Below the pieces are notes generated by a model. The model saw only the letters and a list, made by a program, of their open reading frames with translations. It ran no database searches and was not told where the DNA came from. From the NCBI GenBank assembly GCA_963697285.1, contig CAVONI010000012.1:496001-560000 (forward strand): 64,000 bases of DNA, written 5' to 3'. The translations under genes were made by a program, and so were the position numbers. The DNA is from JAEUQQ01 sp963697285. GTDB taxonomy: Bacteria > Acidobacteriota > Vicinamibacteria > Vicinamibacterales > JAFNAJ01. Of the stretch, positions 53,265 through 61,720 are shown piece after piece (the stretch's first letter is position 1; each line of letters starts with the position of its first letter).

Positions 53265-54770
53265 ATGCTTCCAACGACCCTGGGCGAATTACGGCGCGCA
53301 ATTGCGTCGGGCGATGTCCCACGCCGCCCCGTACGCGCGGAAATCCGCGACAATCTCTCACGCAAGCTGCGGGCCGGGACCGAGATCTTCCCCGGCATCA
53401 TCGGCTACGACGACACGGTGGTGCCGCAGCTCGTCAACGCCATCCTGTCGCAGCACGACTTCATCCTGCTCGGCTTGCGGGGCCAGGCCAAGACGCGCCT
53501 GCTCCGGGCCCTGACGAGCCTGCTCGACGAGTTCCTGCCCGTGGTGCCGGGGTCGGAGATCAATGACGACCCGCTCGCGCCCTTGTCGGCGTGGGCGCGC
53601 CGGCGGATCGCCGAGGAAGGCGACGGCATGCCGATCGCCTGGAAACACCGCGACGAACGCTACGTCGAGAAGCTGGCCACGCCCGACGTGACGATTGCCG
53701 ACGTGATCGGCGACATCGATCCCATCAAGGCGGCTCGCGGCGGGCTCCAGCTCGGCGACGAGATGACGATGCACTTCGGGTTGCTGCCGCGGGCCAACCG
53801 GGGGATCTTCGCGATCAACGAGCTCCCCGACCTGGCCGGCAAGATCCAGGTGGGGCTGTTCAACATCCTCCAGGAGGGCGACGTCCAGATCAAGGGCTAC
53901 CCGGTGCGGCTCCCGCTGGACGTGCTCATGTGCTTCAGCGCCAACCCGGAGGACTACACCGCGCGCGGGAAGATCATCACGCCGCTCAAGGACCGCATCG
54001 GGTCGGAGATCCGCACGCACTACCCGACGAGCCGCGAGTACGCGATGGAGATCACCGCCCAGGAGGCGTGGACCAACCGGGGCGATGCGAACGAGACCAC
54101 GGCGCGGGTCGACGTCCCCATCTACATCCGTGAGATCGTCGAAGAACTGGCGTTCCAGGCCCGTGCCGACTCGAAGATCGACAAGCGGTCGGGCGTGTCG
54201 CAGCGGCTGCCGATCTCGGTCATCGAGAACGTCGTGTCGAACGCCGAGCGCCGCGCGATCGTGAACGACGAGACGATCGTCGTCCCGCGCGTCACCGACA
54301 TCTACGCGGCGATGCCCGCCATCACCGGCAAGTTCGAGCTCGAGTACGAGGGCGAGCTGAAGGGCGCCTCGAGCGTCGCGCACGACCTGATCCGCAACGC
54401 GGTCAGCAACGTCTTCACGGGCTACTTCGGCTCGCGCGACGTGCGGCTCATCATCGACTGGTTCGACATGGGCGGGTCGCTGCAGGTCACCGACACGACG
54501 CCGGCCGTGCTGCTGCTCGACGAGGCGGGACGCATCGAGACGCTGATCGATTCGGCGGTGACCGCGCTCGGGCTCGACACCGAGTCGGCCGCACACGTCG
54601 CCTCGGCGGTCGACTTCGTGCTCGAAGGCCTCTACGCGCAGAAGAAGATCACGCGCAGCGACGACTGGAAGTACCAGGCCAACGAACCGCAGCGCCGCCA
54701 GCCGCGCGAGCAGAACGTGCCCGAAGGCCCGCTGCCCGGCAAGGGCAACAAGAAGAAGTACTACAACTGA
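53265..54770 (+). CDS. MoxR/magnesium-chelatase-like AAA+ ATPase
   Basis: 501 residues. The Walker A is LLGLRGQAKTR, Walker B and sensor region GIFAINELPDLAGK, then LMCFSANPEDYTARGKIITP (sensor 1) and LKDRIGSEIRTHYP (Arg finger region). The C-terminal third carries a lid, ending in a Lys-rich GNKKKYYN. Proteins of this class (often annotated magnesium chelatase) work with VWA partners as chaperone or metal-insertion machines. ATG 53265 follows TACGAT (53251-53256) by 8 nt; ATG 53247 has a GGAGG only 2 nt away and is the alternative. Six bases separate it from the VWA gene. Confidence 0.88.
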   Translation: MLPTTLGELRRAIASGDVPRRPVRAEIRDNLSRKLRAGTEIFPGIIGYDDTVVPQLVNAILSQHDFILLGLRGQAKTRLLRALTSLLDEFLPVVPGSEINDDPLAPLSAWARRRIAEEGDGMPIAWKHRDERYVEKLATPDVTIADVIGDIDPIKAARGGLQLGDEMTMHFGLLPRANRGIFAINELPDLAGKIQVGLFNILQEGDVQIKGYPVRLPLDVLMCFSANPEDYTARGKIITPLKDRIGSEIRTHYPTSREYAMEITAQEAWTNRGDANETTARVDVPIYIREIVEELAFQARADSKIDKRSGVSQRLPISVIENVVSNAERRAIVNDETIVVPRVTDIYAAMPAITGKFELEYEGELKGASSVAHDLIRNAVSNVFTGYFGSRDVRLIIDWFDMGGSLQVTDTTPAVLLLDEAGRIETLIDSAVTALGLDTESAAHVASAVDFVLEGLYAQKKITRSDDWKYQANEPQRRQPREQNVPEGPLPGKGNKKKYYN

Positions 54771-54776
54771 GGGTGC

Positions 54777-56051
54777 ATGAAGTACCGCTACTCGAAGTTC
54801 ACGCAAGACCTCCTCGACGAGATCGACATCGAGGACCTGGTGTCGAAGCTCTCGGACCTGCTCCTGTCGAGCGGCTTCGACGATCCGTGGTCGGTCTACG
54901 ACGAGGAGCGCCACGAGACCCTGCAGGCGCTCCACGACGCCATCATGGACGCGCTGCTCAACGGCGGCATGCTGAGCAGCGAGGCCATCCAGCAACTCCT
55001 CGGCGACGCGCCCAGCGAGGATTCGTGGTCGAAGATCGAGGAGCTGATCCAGCAGTTGATCGATCGGATGGCCGACCGCGGCTACATCACGTTGCCTCCC
55101 GATGCCGAGGCCGAGCGACAGGATCGTGAAGGGCGCGCGGGGCGCGGGCGCGACATGGAGAACGTGCGGTTCGAAGTCACCGACAAGGGCCTCGACTTCC
55201 TCGGGTATCGAGCGCTCCGCGACCTGATGGGGTCGCTCGGCAAGGCCAACGCGGGCCGGCACGACACGCGCGATGTGGCCAGCGGCATCGAGGCAGGCGC
55301 CGCGCCGAAACCGTACGAGTTCGGCGACACCCTCAACCTCGACGCGAGCGCGACGGTGCTCAGTGCCGTCTCGCGGGGCGCCGTCGACCAGGCGCGTCTC
55401 GCCGCGGGCGGGCCCTTGATCGACGTGAGCCACGAGGATCTCATGGTCGCGCAGGGCGAGTACCAGAGTTCCTGCGCCACCGTGCTGATGCTCGACTGCA
55501 GCCACAGCATGATCCTGTACGGCGAGGATCGGTTCACGCCGGCCAAGCGGGTGGCGCTGGCGCTGGCCAACATGATTCGCCACCAGTTCCCCGGCGACGC
55601 CCTGAACCTGGTGCTGTTCCACGACTCCGCCGAGGAGATTCCCATCCAGCAGCTTGCGCGGGTGCGCGTCGGGCCGCACTACACCAACACGCGCGAAGGC
55701 CTGCGCCTCGCCCGGCGCATCCTCGAGCGCCAGCGCAAGGACATGCGGCAGATCGTGATGATCACCGACGGCAAGCCCTCGGCGCTCACCACGCCCGACG
55801 GGCGCATCTACCGCAACGCCTTCGGCCTCGATCCGATGGTCGTCCACGAGACCATCGCCGAGGTCGCCGCCTGCCGCAAGGCGGGCATCATGATCAACAC
55901 GTTCATGCTCGCACGTGACCCCGACCTCGTGGCCTTCGTCAGGAAGGTGGCACACATCTGCCGTGGCAAGGCCTACTTCACCACTCCACGGACGCTCGGG
56001 CAGTACGTGCTGCTCGACTACATGAACAACAAGACCCGCACCGTCCACTGA
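54777..56051 (+). CDS. VWA domain protein partnered with the AAA+ ATPase
   Basis: 424 residues. The N-terminal 190 residues are largely helical. The von Willebrand A domain has MIDAS residues Asp240-x-Ser242-x-Ser244 in MLDCSHSMILYGEDRFTPAK, and later VMITDGKPSAL. C-terminal CRKAGIMINTFMLARDPDLV is family-typical. This is the usual MoxR-VWA pair; the substrate is unknown. The gap to the ATPase is 6 bases and the LON gene follows 24 bases later, so the three form one operon. Confidence 0.9.
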   Translation: MKYRYSKFTQDLLDEIDIEDLVSKLSDLLLSSGFDDPWSVYDEERHETLQALHDAIMDALLNGGMLSSEAIQQLLGDAPSEDSWSKIEELIQQLIDRMADRGYITLPPDAEAERQDREGRAGRGRDMENVRFEVTDKGLDFLGYRALRDLMGSLGKANAGRHDTRDVASGIEAGAAPKPYEFGDTLNLDASATVLSAVSRGAVDQARLAAGGPLIDVSHEDLMVAQGEYQSSCATVLMLDCSHSMILYGEDRFTPAKRVALALANMIRHQFPGDALNLVLFHDSAEEIPIQQLARVRVGPHYTNTREGLRLARRILERQRKDMRQIVMITDGKPSALTTPDGRIYRNAFGLDPMVVHETIAEVAACRKAGIMINTFMLARDPDLVAFVRKVAHICRGKAYFTTPRTLGQYVLLDYMNNKTRTVH

Positions 56052-56075
56052 GCGCCGGAACCGCACGCCCCTGCC

Positions 56076-56702
56076 ATGCTGCCACCGAAGATTCCGCTCT
56101 TCCCGCTGCCGAACGTGGTCCTGTTTCCCACGGTGTTCATGCCATTGCACATCTTCGAGCCTCGCTACCGCGAGATGGTGCGCGACGCGCTCGAGGGGGA
56201 TCGCATCATCGGCATCGTGATGCTCAAGGCGGGCTACGAGGACGACTATGCGGGGCGGCCGGCCATCTACCCCGTGGGCTGCGCGGGCCTCATCTCGCAC
56301 ACGGAACCGCTCGACGACGGCCGCTACAACCTCGTCCTGCGGGGGCTCGAGAAATTCCGGGTCGTCTCCGAGGAACGTGTCGGCGGCTATCGGCTCGCCG
56401 AGGTCGAGGCCCTCGAAGAGTCGCTCGACGCCGCGGCGCAGGCGGTCCTGCGCGACGAGCGCCACCGCCTCGAGTCGCTGCTCGTGCCGCTCGTGGAGGG
56501 CGGCGACCAGCAGTGGCCGGCGAACATGGCCGACGAGGCGCTCGTCAACGCGCTGTCGCAGTACCTCGACCTCGACGGCATCGAACGCCTCGCCCTGCTC
56601 GAGCGCGCCGATCCGCTCGATCGCTGCCGGGGACTCATCGAACTCGTCGAGATGAAGCTGCTCACGATGCACCACTCGCCGGCGTCAACGGGCGTGCACT
56701 GA
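56076..56702 (+). CDS. LON substrate-binding domain protein (protease-less)
   Basis: 208 residues. IPLFPLPNVVLFPTVFMPLHIFEPRYREMV is the N-terminal Lon substrate-recognition domain in full (the protein is LON_substr_bdg only), with VGCAGLIS and GRYNLVLRGLEKFRV; a short helical region follows. There are no AAA or protease domains. It lies 24 bases after the VWA gene, which suggests it supplies substrate recognition to an AAA+/VWA machine (inference). Convergent with an M24 peptidase gene (33-base gap). Confidence 0.9.
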   Translation: MLPPKIPLFPLPNVVLFPTVFMPLHIFEPRYREMVRDALEGDRIIGIVMLKAGYEDDYAGRPAIYPVGCAGLISHTEPLDDGRYNLVLRGLEKFRVVSEERVGGYRLAEVEALEESLDAAAQAVLRDERHRLESLLVPLVEGGDQQWPANMADEALVNALSQYLDLDGIERLALLERADPLDRCRGLIELVEMKLLTMHHSPASTGVH

Positions 56703-56735
56703 GCCCCGTGAAATGACTCCGGGAGTGGTTTGCCG

Positions 56736-58058
56736 CTATCGGATCAGGTACAGCGCCTCCTGGCGTCGCAGGATCCAGTCGCGGCGGCCGTCCGCGAGGA
56801 TGGCTGCGTCCTCTTCGAGAGCGAACCTCACCTTCTGGCCGCCCCACTCCGCGACGGGCACCTGTGCGTTGAGCTCGACCGAGTGCCACGTGTTGGGGCG
56901 GAAGGTGTCGTCGCCCCGCACCGGCACGCCGTCCTGGTAGTCGGTCATCCCGATGGGCGGCCCGGCCGCATGGCCGTGATAGCCCACCGGGTGGCAGTAG
57001 ATCGACGGTTCGATCCCCTCGGCGATCGCCTGCGTCCGCACGTCCTTCAGGACCTGGTTTCCCGTGCGGCCGACCTGCACGAACTGGATGGTCAGGTCCT
57101 GCAGGCGGTTGGCCGCCTTCAGCCCGTCGCGTAACCCCTGCGGGGCCTCTGACTCGCCGTCCTTCAGCACGTACGCATGGTGTTGCGTGTCGGTCGAGAA
57201 CCCGAGGTACACGATGCCGAAGTCGGTGTGCAGCAGGTCGCCACGCCGGATGACGCCATCGCCTGCCACGACTCCGCCCCGACGCTGGATCGACACCGAC
57301 GGGTGGAACCACTTTCCCAGTCCCATCTCGGCGACGCGTTGCCGCATCCACCAGGCCACGTCCTCGGTGGTGGTCGTACCCGGCGTGATCACCTGGTTCG
57401 AGAACGCCTCTCCGATCACCCGGTGGGCAACGGTCATCACGTGACGGTAGGCCTCGAGTTCCGCGTCGATCTTCACCTCGAGCCATCCGATCGCCAGCGC
57501 CTCGGCCGACTTGATCTTCGCGGCGTTCGCGGGACCGAGGGCGTTGACGAGCAGGCGCTTCTCGGTGGCCGTGATGCCATCGGCGTGGTTCGAGTGCTCC
57601 GACTCGTTGATGCCGATCACCCTGGGCTGCCGCTCGTCGACGAGCGCGCGGAGGCCCTCGTACTGCGCGTCGTTGCCGGTGGGCACGACGGTGAACAGCT
57701 TGTCGTAGTCGAAGCGGCCAATCGAAAGACGTTCCACGCCCTTGTCGCCCCCGCGATCGACGAAGACGAGGATCGTGCGCCGTCGCGACGAGAACGTCGT
57801 CAACGGCGCCATCGAGCGGAACACCGGGTCGTCGTTGTACTCGCGCGACACGATGATCCACATGTCGATCCCCGTGCGGCGCATCAGTTGCGGCAACACG
57901 GTGTCGAAGCGCTGTTCGATCCAGCGGCGCACGAGCGGTGCCTGCTCGCGATGCGTCAGGACGCGCGTGGTGGGATAGTCAACGGCCTCGAGCGCGGGCG
58001 ACAACGCCGCCAGCGTGCATACGACGACGAGCAGGCGAACAGGGCGCAGGACTGACAT
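56736..58058 (-). CDS. Secreted M24-family metallopeptidase (Xaa-Pro aminopeptidase-like)
   Basis: 440 residues. N-terminal signal peptide (PVRLLVVVCTLAALSPALEA). An N-terminal creatinase-like domain with DMWIIVSREYNDDPVF, then the pita-bread fold: metal ligands Asp in LLHTDFGIVYLG, Asp-x-Gln-His-His in STDTQHHAYV, His in YCHPVGYHGH, Glu in HSVELNAQVP and Glu in RFALEEDA. It is predicted to release N-terminal residues outside the cytoplasm. TACACT (58071-58066, minus strand) lies 7 nt before ATG 58058. Confidence 0.92.
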   Translation of the reverse strand: MSVLRPVRLLVVVCTLAALSPALEAVDYPTTRVLTHREQAPLVRRWIEQRFDTVLPQLMRRTGIDMWIIVSREYNDDPVFRSMAPLTTFSSRRRTILVFVDRGGDKGVERLSIGRFDYDKLFTVVPTGNDAQYEGLRALVDERQPRVIGINESEHSNHADGITATEKRLLVNALGPANAAKIKSAEALAIGWLEVKIDAELEAYRHVMTVAHRVIGEAFSNQVITPGTTTTEDVAWWMRQRVAEMGLGKWFHPSVSIQRRGGVVAGDGVIRRGDLLHTDFGIVYLGFSTDTQHHAYVLKDGESEAPQGLRDGLKAANRLQDLTIQFVQVGRTGNQVLKDVRTQAIAEGIEPSIYCHPVGYHGHAAGPPIGMTDYQDGVPVRGDDTFRPNTWHSVELNAQVPVAEWGGQKVRFALEEDAAILADGRRDWILRRQEALYLIR

Positions 58059-58109
58059 GGCGCGCAGTGTAGCGCTATCGCCGTGTCGGGTGACAGGGGG
58101 GGCGAGCGC

Positions 58110-59297
58110 TCAGAGCCTCGCGGACGCGAGTTCAGGCAGCCGCGCCAGGCGCCGGGCGCCCTCGGCCAGCGTCTCGTCCTTCTTGCAGAAGCAGAACCGC
58201 AGCTTCGTCCGCCCACGCACGGCGTCTCGATAGAAGCTGCTGCCCGGCACGGCGGCCACGCCCACGTCGGTCACCAGCCACCGCGCGAACTGCACGTCGT
58301 CGTCGAAGCCGAAGCCGGCGATGTCGGTCATGATGTAGTACGCCCCGCGCGGGACGTAGCACGTGAATCCCAGCGGACGCAGGATACCAAGCAGCACGTC
58401 GCGCCGCCGGCCGTATTCCGCCGCGAGCCCCCGGAAGTAGTCGCCGTGCAGCGCGAGCGCGACGGCGCCCGCCTGCTGCAGCGGCGCGGGGGCCCCGACG
58501 GTGAGGAAGTCGTGGACCTTCCGGATCGCGCCCGTCAGCGACGGCGGCGAGATCGTCCAGCCGACGCGCCATCCCGTCACGCTGAACGTCTTGGACAGCG
58601 AGTTGATCGTGACCGTCCGCTCGGCCATGCCCGGCAGGGTCGCCAGCGGCAGGTGCACCGCGTCGTCGTAGACGATGTGCTCGTAGATCTCGTCGGTGAC
58701 GGCGATCACGTCCCAGCGTTCGCAGAGGTCGGCGATCTGTTGCAGTTCCTCGCGCGTGAACACCTTCCCCGTCGGGTTGTTCGGCGTGTTGATGATGATC
58801 GCGCGCGTCCTGTCGTTGAACGCGGCGGCGAGTTCGTCGGGATCGAAGTTCCAGTCGGGCTCACGCAGCGTGACGAAGCGCGGCACGGCGCCAGACAGCA
58901 CGGCGTCGGGACCGTAGTTCTCGTAGAACGGCTCGAAGACGATGACCTCGTCACCCGGGTCGACGACCGCCATCATCGTCGCCATCATCGCCTCGGTGGA
59001 GCCGCAGCACACCGTCACCTGGCCGTCGGCATCGACGGGCACCCCGTACCGTGCGCTCACGTCGTGCGCGATCGCGTCGCGCAGGGCTTTCGCCCCCCAC
59101 GTGACCGCGTACTGGTTCACGTCGGCGAGCACCGCATCACACGCCGCCTGCTTGATCGCCGCGGGCGCTGCGAAGTCGGGGAACCCCTGCGACAGGTTCA
59201 CGGCGCCGTGCCGGTTGGCCAGTCGCGTCATCTCGCGGATGACCGATTCGGTGAACTGGGTGGCCTTGACCGACCCGCGTGGCTTGCTGATGGGCAT
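58110..59297 (-). CDS. Class I/II aminotransferase (kynurenine/methionine-type)
   Basis: 395 residues, fold type I. GFPDFAAPAAIKQAACDAV and YAVTWGAKALRDAIA open it; INTPNNPTGKVF, Asp202 (TDEIYEHIVY) and the PLP Lys236 in INSLSKTFSVTGWRVGW are intact; Arg in CFCKKDETLAEG region closes it. The arrangement resembles YbdL/kynurenine aminotransferases with broad methionine, aromatic or kynurenine specificity. Same strand and 51 bases upstream of the M24 gene; a co-transcript is possible. Confidence 0.92.
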   Translation of the reverse strand: MPISKPRGSVKATQFTESVIREMTRLANRHGAVNLSQGFPDFAAPAAIKQAACDAVLADVNQYAVTWGAKALRDAIAHDVSARYGVPVDADGQVTVCCGSTEAMMATMMAVVDPGDEVIVFEPFYENYGPDAVLSGAVPRFVTLREPDWNFDPDELAAAFNDRTRAIIINTPNNPTGKVFTREELQQIADLCERWDVIAVTDEIYEHIVYDDAVHLPLATLPGMAERTVTINSLSKTFSVTGWRVGWTISPPSLTGAIRKVHDFLTVGAPAPLQQAGAVALALHGDYFRGLAAEYGRRRDVLLGILRPLGFTCYVPRGAYYIMTDIAGFGFDDDVQFARWLVTDVGVAAVPGSSFYRDAVRGRTKLRFCFCKKDETLAEGARRLARLPELASARL

Positions 59298-59362
59298 GAT
59301 GGGATGCCTCGTCCGGAGCGCACGCGAGGAGGGTGTGGCGCACGCGCGACACGCCGACCGCG

Positions 59363-61720
59363 CTAACCGCGTCCGGGCGGAACCTTCTTGCGTGGCGCCT
59401 TCTTTGGTGGAGCTTTCTTCGCCGGGGCCGTCTTGACCTGCCCCTTCGTCGCCGACGACGCCTTCACCGCGCTGTCGGACGATCGCGCCGCGTCGCGGGC
59501 GGCCTGGGCGTCGGCGTAGAGACGCCTGTAGTCGTCAACCGTCCCGAGGATCTTCTTCACGTAGTTCTGCGTCTCGGGAAACGGGATGTCGTCGATGAAC
59601 TCCTCGCGCTCCACGCCCGGCTTGTCGTTCTGCCACCGCACGACCCGCGACTCCCCGGCGTTGTAGCTCGCGAGTGCGAAGTGCGCCCCGCCGAAGCGGT
59701 CGACGAGGCCTGCGAAGTAGCGCGTCCCGAGCCGCACGTTGACCTCGGGATCGGTGAGCTTCGCCGGCGAGAACCGGGGGATGCGCTCGGCGCGCGCCAG
59801 GCGGCGTCCCGTCGAGGGAAGCACCTGCATGAGGCCCACCGCCTTGGCGGCCGACCGGGCATCGGGCTGGAATGTCGACTCCTGCGAAATGAGCGCGGCG
59901 ACCATGTACGGGTCGAGGTCACGCTGCGTGGCGTACTTCCTGATCAACGGCCAGTACTCGACCGGGAAGATCACGCGCTGGATCTCGTCGGCCACGCGCT
60001 CGCCATCGGCCGTGAGGTATTGCGGATAGGCGCGCTTCATGATCGTGATGGCGCGCCGCAGATCGCCCCGGCGGTTGAGCGCCCAGGCGTGCGTCGCGTC
60101 GAGCACCGGCGACGCCCCAGCCGTGCGCTGGGCGTGCTGGATCTCGGCCACGGCGTCGTCCACGAGATTGGCGGCCAGCAGCGCCCGGATGCGTGCCTGC
60201 GTGGCCGGCGGCACCTCGACGGGAATCGTCGTGAGCGTCGCCGGCGCGACCAGCGGCGCCGTCAGCCGGCCCGGCACGCGACCGGCGGCGGTGAGACGGC
60301 GCGCGGCCAGCCGGCCGTAGTACGAGTTCAGGTAGTCGTACGCCACGACTTCGTACCGCTGCATCGCGAGCGCCCGCTCTCCGCGTCGCTCGTGCGCGCG
60401 GCCGGCCCAGTAGACCCACGCGGGCCGGTAGTCGGATCGTGGCGAGGCAAGGGCCGCACGTTCGAACACCGCAATCGTCTCGTCGTCGCGCTTCTCGCGG
60501 TACGCGGCCCATCCCAACTTCCAGCTGGCACGCTCGGCGTGCCGTCCACGCGGGAACCGCTCGACGATCTCGCCGAACACGTCGAGCGCCGCCGCATCGT
60601 CATCGACCAGGATGAAGTGCGTGGCCAGGTTGTTGAGCGTGTCCTCACTCCAGGTGCTGTCGGGGAAGTCGGCGACGAGTTGGCGGGCCTGGCGCACGTA
60701 CTCGTCGTGCCGGCCGAGTCCACGCAGTGACGACAGGTAGAAGAACCGCGCCTCGGCCGCGCGCGAGGCGCCTTCGAGGTAGGGTGTCAGGCGATCGGCG
60801 GCGCTCCGGTACCGCTTCTCGAAGTAGTCGCACTCCGCGATCCGGAGTTCGACGAGTTCGCGCGTGTCGCCGGACGCGATCGACTGCAGCGCCAAGAACT
60901 GCTCGCGCGCCTCGTCGTACTTCCTCATCCCGAACAACTGCTCGCCCCGCGCCAGGTCGAGCTTGAAGAATTCGATCACGCGCGCCGGCTCGAGCTGTGC
61001 CCGCGACTCGTCCACCACGGTCCGCACATCGGCGACGAGCGCGCTCGCGGGATACTCGTAGAACAGCCGACGGGCGGCCGAGAAGGCCGCGTCGCGGTCG
61101 TCGGCAGCCTTCGCCACACGGACGATCGCGGCCAGCAGGATGTCGCGGTCGCGCGTGGCGACCTCGAACGCCTGCTGGTAGGCGCGCAGGGCGGCGGGCG
61201 CATCGCCCCGTGCTTCGGCGATCGCGGCTCGCCTGAACGCCACGTCCTGGGCCAGGGCGGTCGCCTTCGACGCGCTGCGGGCGTCGTCGAGCACCCGTAC
61301 TGCCTCGTCTGTCCGGTCGAGCGCCGCCAGTGCCAGGCCCTTGTAGTACAGCGCGTAGGGGGCCAGGGGTGTGCCAGCCAGGCCCGCTACGTCGATCGCG
61401 CGCAGCGCCTCGGCGGGAGCGCCATCTGCAATCGCTCGGGCAGCCTGGCCCAGTTGCCGCCATGCCATCGGAACGGTTGATGTCTCGTCGGGCACGATCC
61501 AGGCGTCGGCCGCAGACGAGGGGATGGGCAGGTGCGCGGTCGGCACGATTGACGGCGTCGCCGTCGTGGCGTCACCGGCATTACCGGGTGCCTGGGCAGA
61601 CAGGATGCCAACCGCCGCAACCGACACGACGAGCATGCTCCACGCGCGACGCGACCGATTCGAAGGCGACGCGTGAGGCAGCGGTGACATGTCGGGCATG
61701 CGGTGGTGAGGATGCGTCAC
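59363..61720 (-). CDS. Soluble lytic murein transglycosylase with TPR-like superhelix
   Basis: 785 residues. An N-terminal signal/anchor (SMLVVSVAAVGILSA) is followed by about 500 residues of helical repeats (GLALAALDRTDEAVRVLDDA ... DTLNNLATHF) that form the superhelical U-domain of Slt70-like enzymes. The catalytic domain has AALISQESTFQPDARSAA (Glu of QES is catalytic), VGLMQVLPSTGRRL and ASYNAGESRVVRW. A Lys/Pro-rich tail closes the protein. It cleaves peptidoglycan between MurNAc and GlcNAc to make anhydromuropeptides. GTG start at 61720 overlaps the previous stop (GTGA). Confidence 0.92.
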   Translation of the reverse strand: MTHPHHRMPDMSPLPHASPSNRSRRAWSMLVVSVAAVGILSAQAPGNAGDATTATPSIVPTAHLPIPSSAADAWIVPDETSTVPMAWRQLGQAARAIADGAPAEALRAIDVAGLAGTPLAPYALYYKGLALAALDRTDEAVRVLDDARSASKATALAQDVAFRRAAIAEARGDAPAALRAYQQAFEVATRDRDILLAAIVRVAKAADDRDAAFSAARRLFYEYPASALVADVRTVVDESRAQLEPARVIEFFKLDLARGEQLFGMRKYDEAREQFLALQSIASGDTRELVELRIAECDYFEKRYRSAADRLTPYLEGASRAAEARFFYLSSLRGLGRHDEYVRQARQLVADFPDSTWSEDTLNNLATHFILVDDDAAALDVFGEIVERFPRGRHAERASWKLGWAAYREKRDDETIAVFERAALASPRSDYRPAWVYWAGRAHERRGERALAMQRYEVVAYDYLNSYYGRLAARRLTAAGRVPGRLTAPLVAPATLTTIPVEVPPATQARIRALLAANLVDDAVAEIQHAQRTAGASPVLDATHAWALNRRGDLRRAITIMKRAYPQYLTADGERVADEIQRVIFPVEYWPLIRKYATQRDLDPYMVAALISQESTFQPDARSAAKAVGLMQVLPSTGRRLARAERIPRFSPAKLTDPEVNVRLGTRYFAGLVDRFGGAHFALASYNAGESRVVRWQNDKPGVEREEFIDDIPFPETQNYVKKILGTVDDYRRLYADAQAARDAARSSDSAVKASSATKGQVKTAPAKKAPPKKAPRKKVPPGRG

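Noticed and set aside
53358..56675. 1105-codon open frame on the minus strand
   Set aside because: It is antisense to the intact AAA+, VWA and LON genes, has Arg/Val-rich low-complexity composition and no domain; it is a GC-rich shadow.
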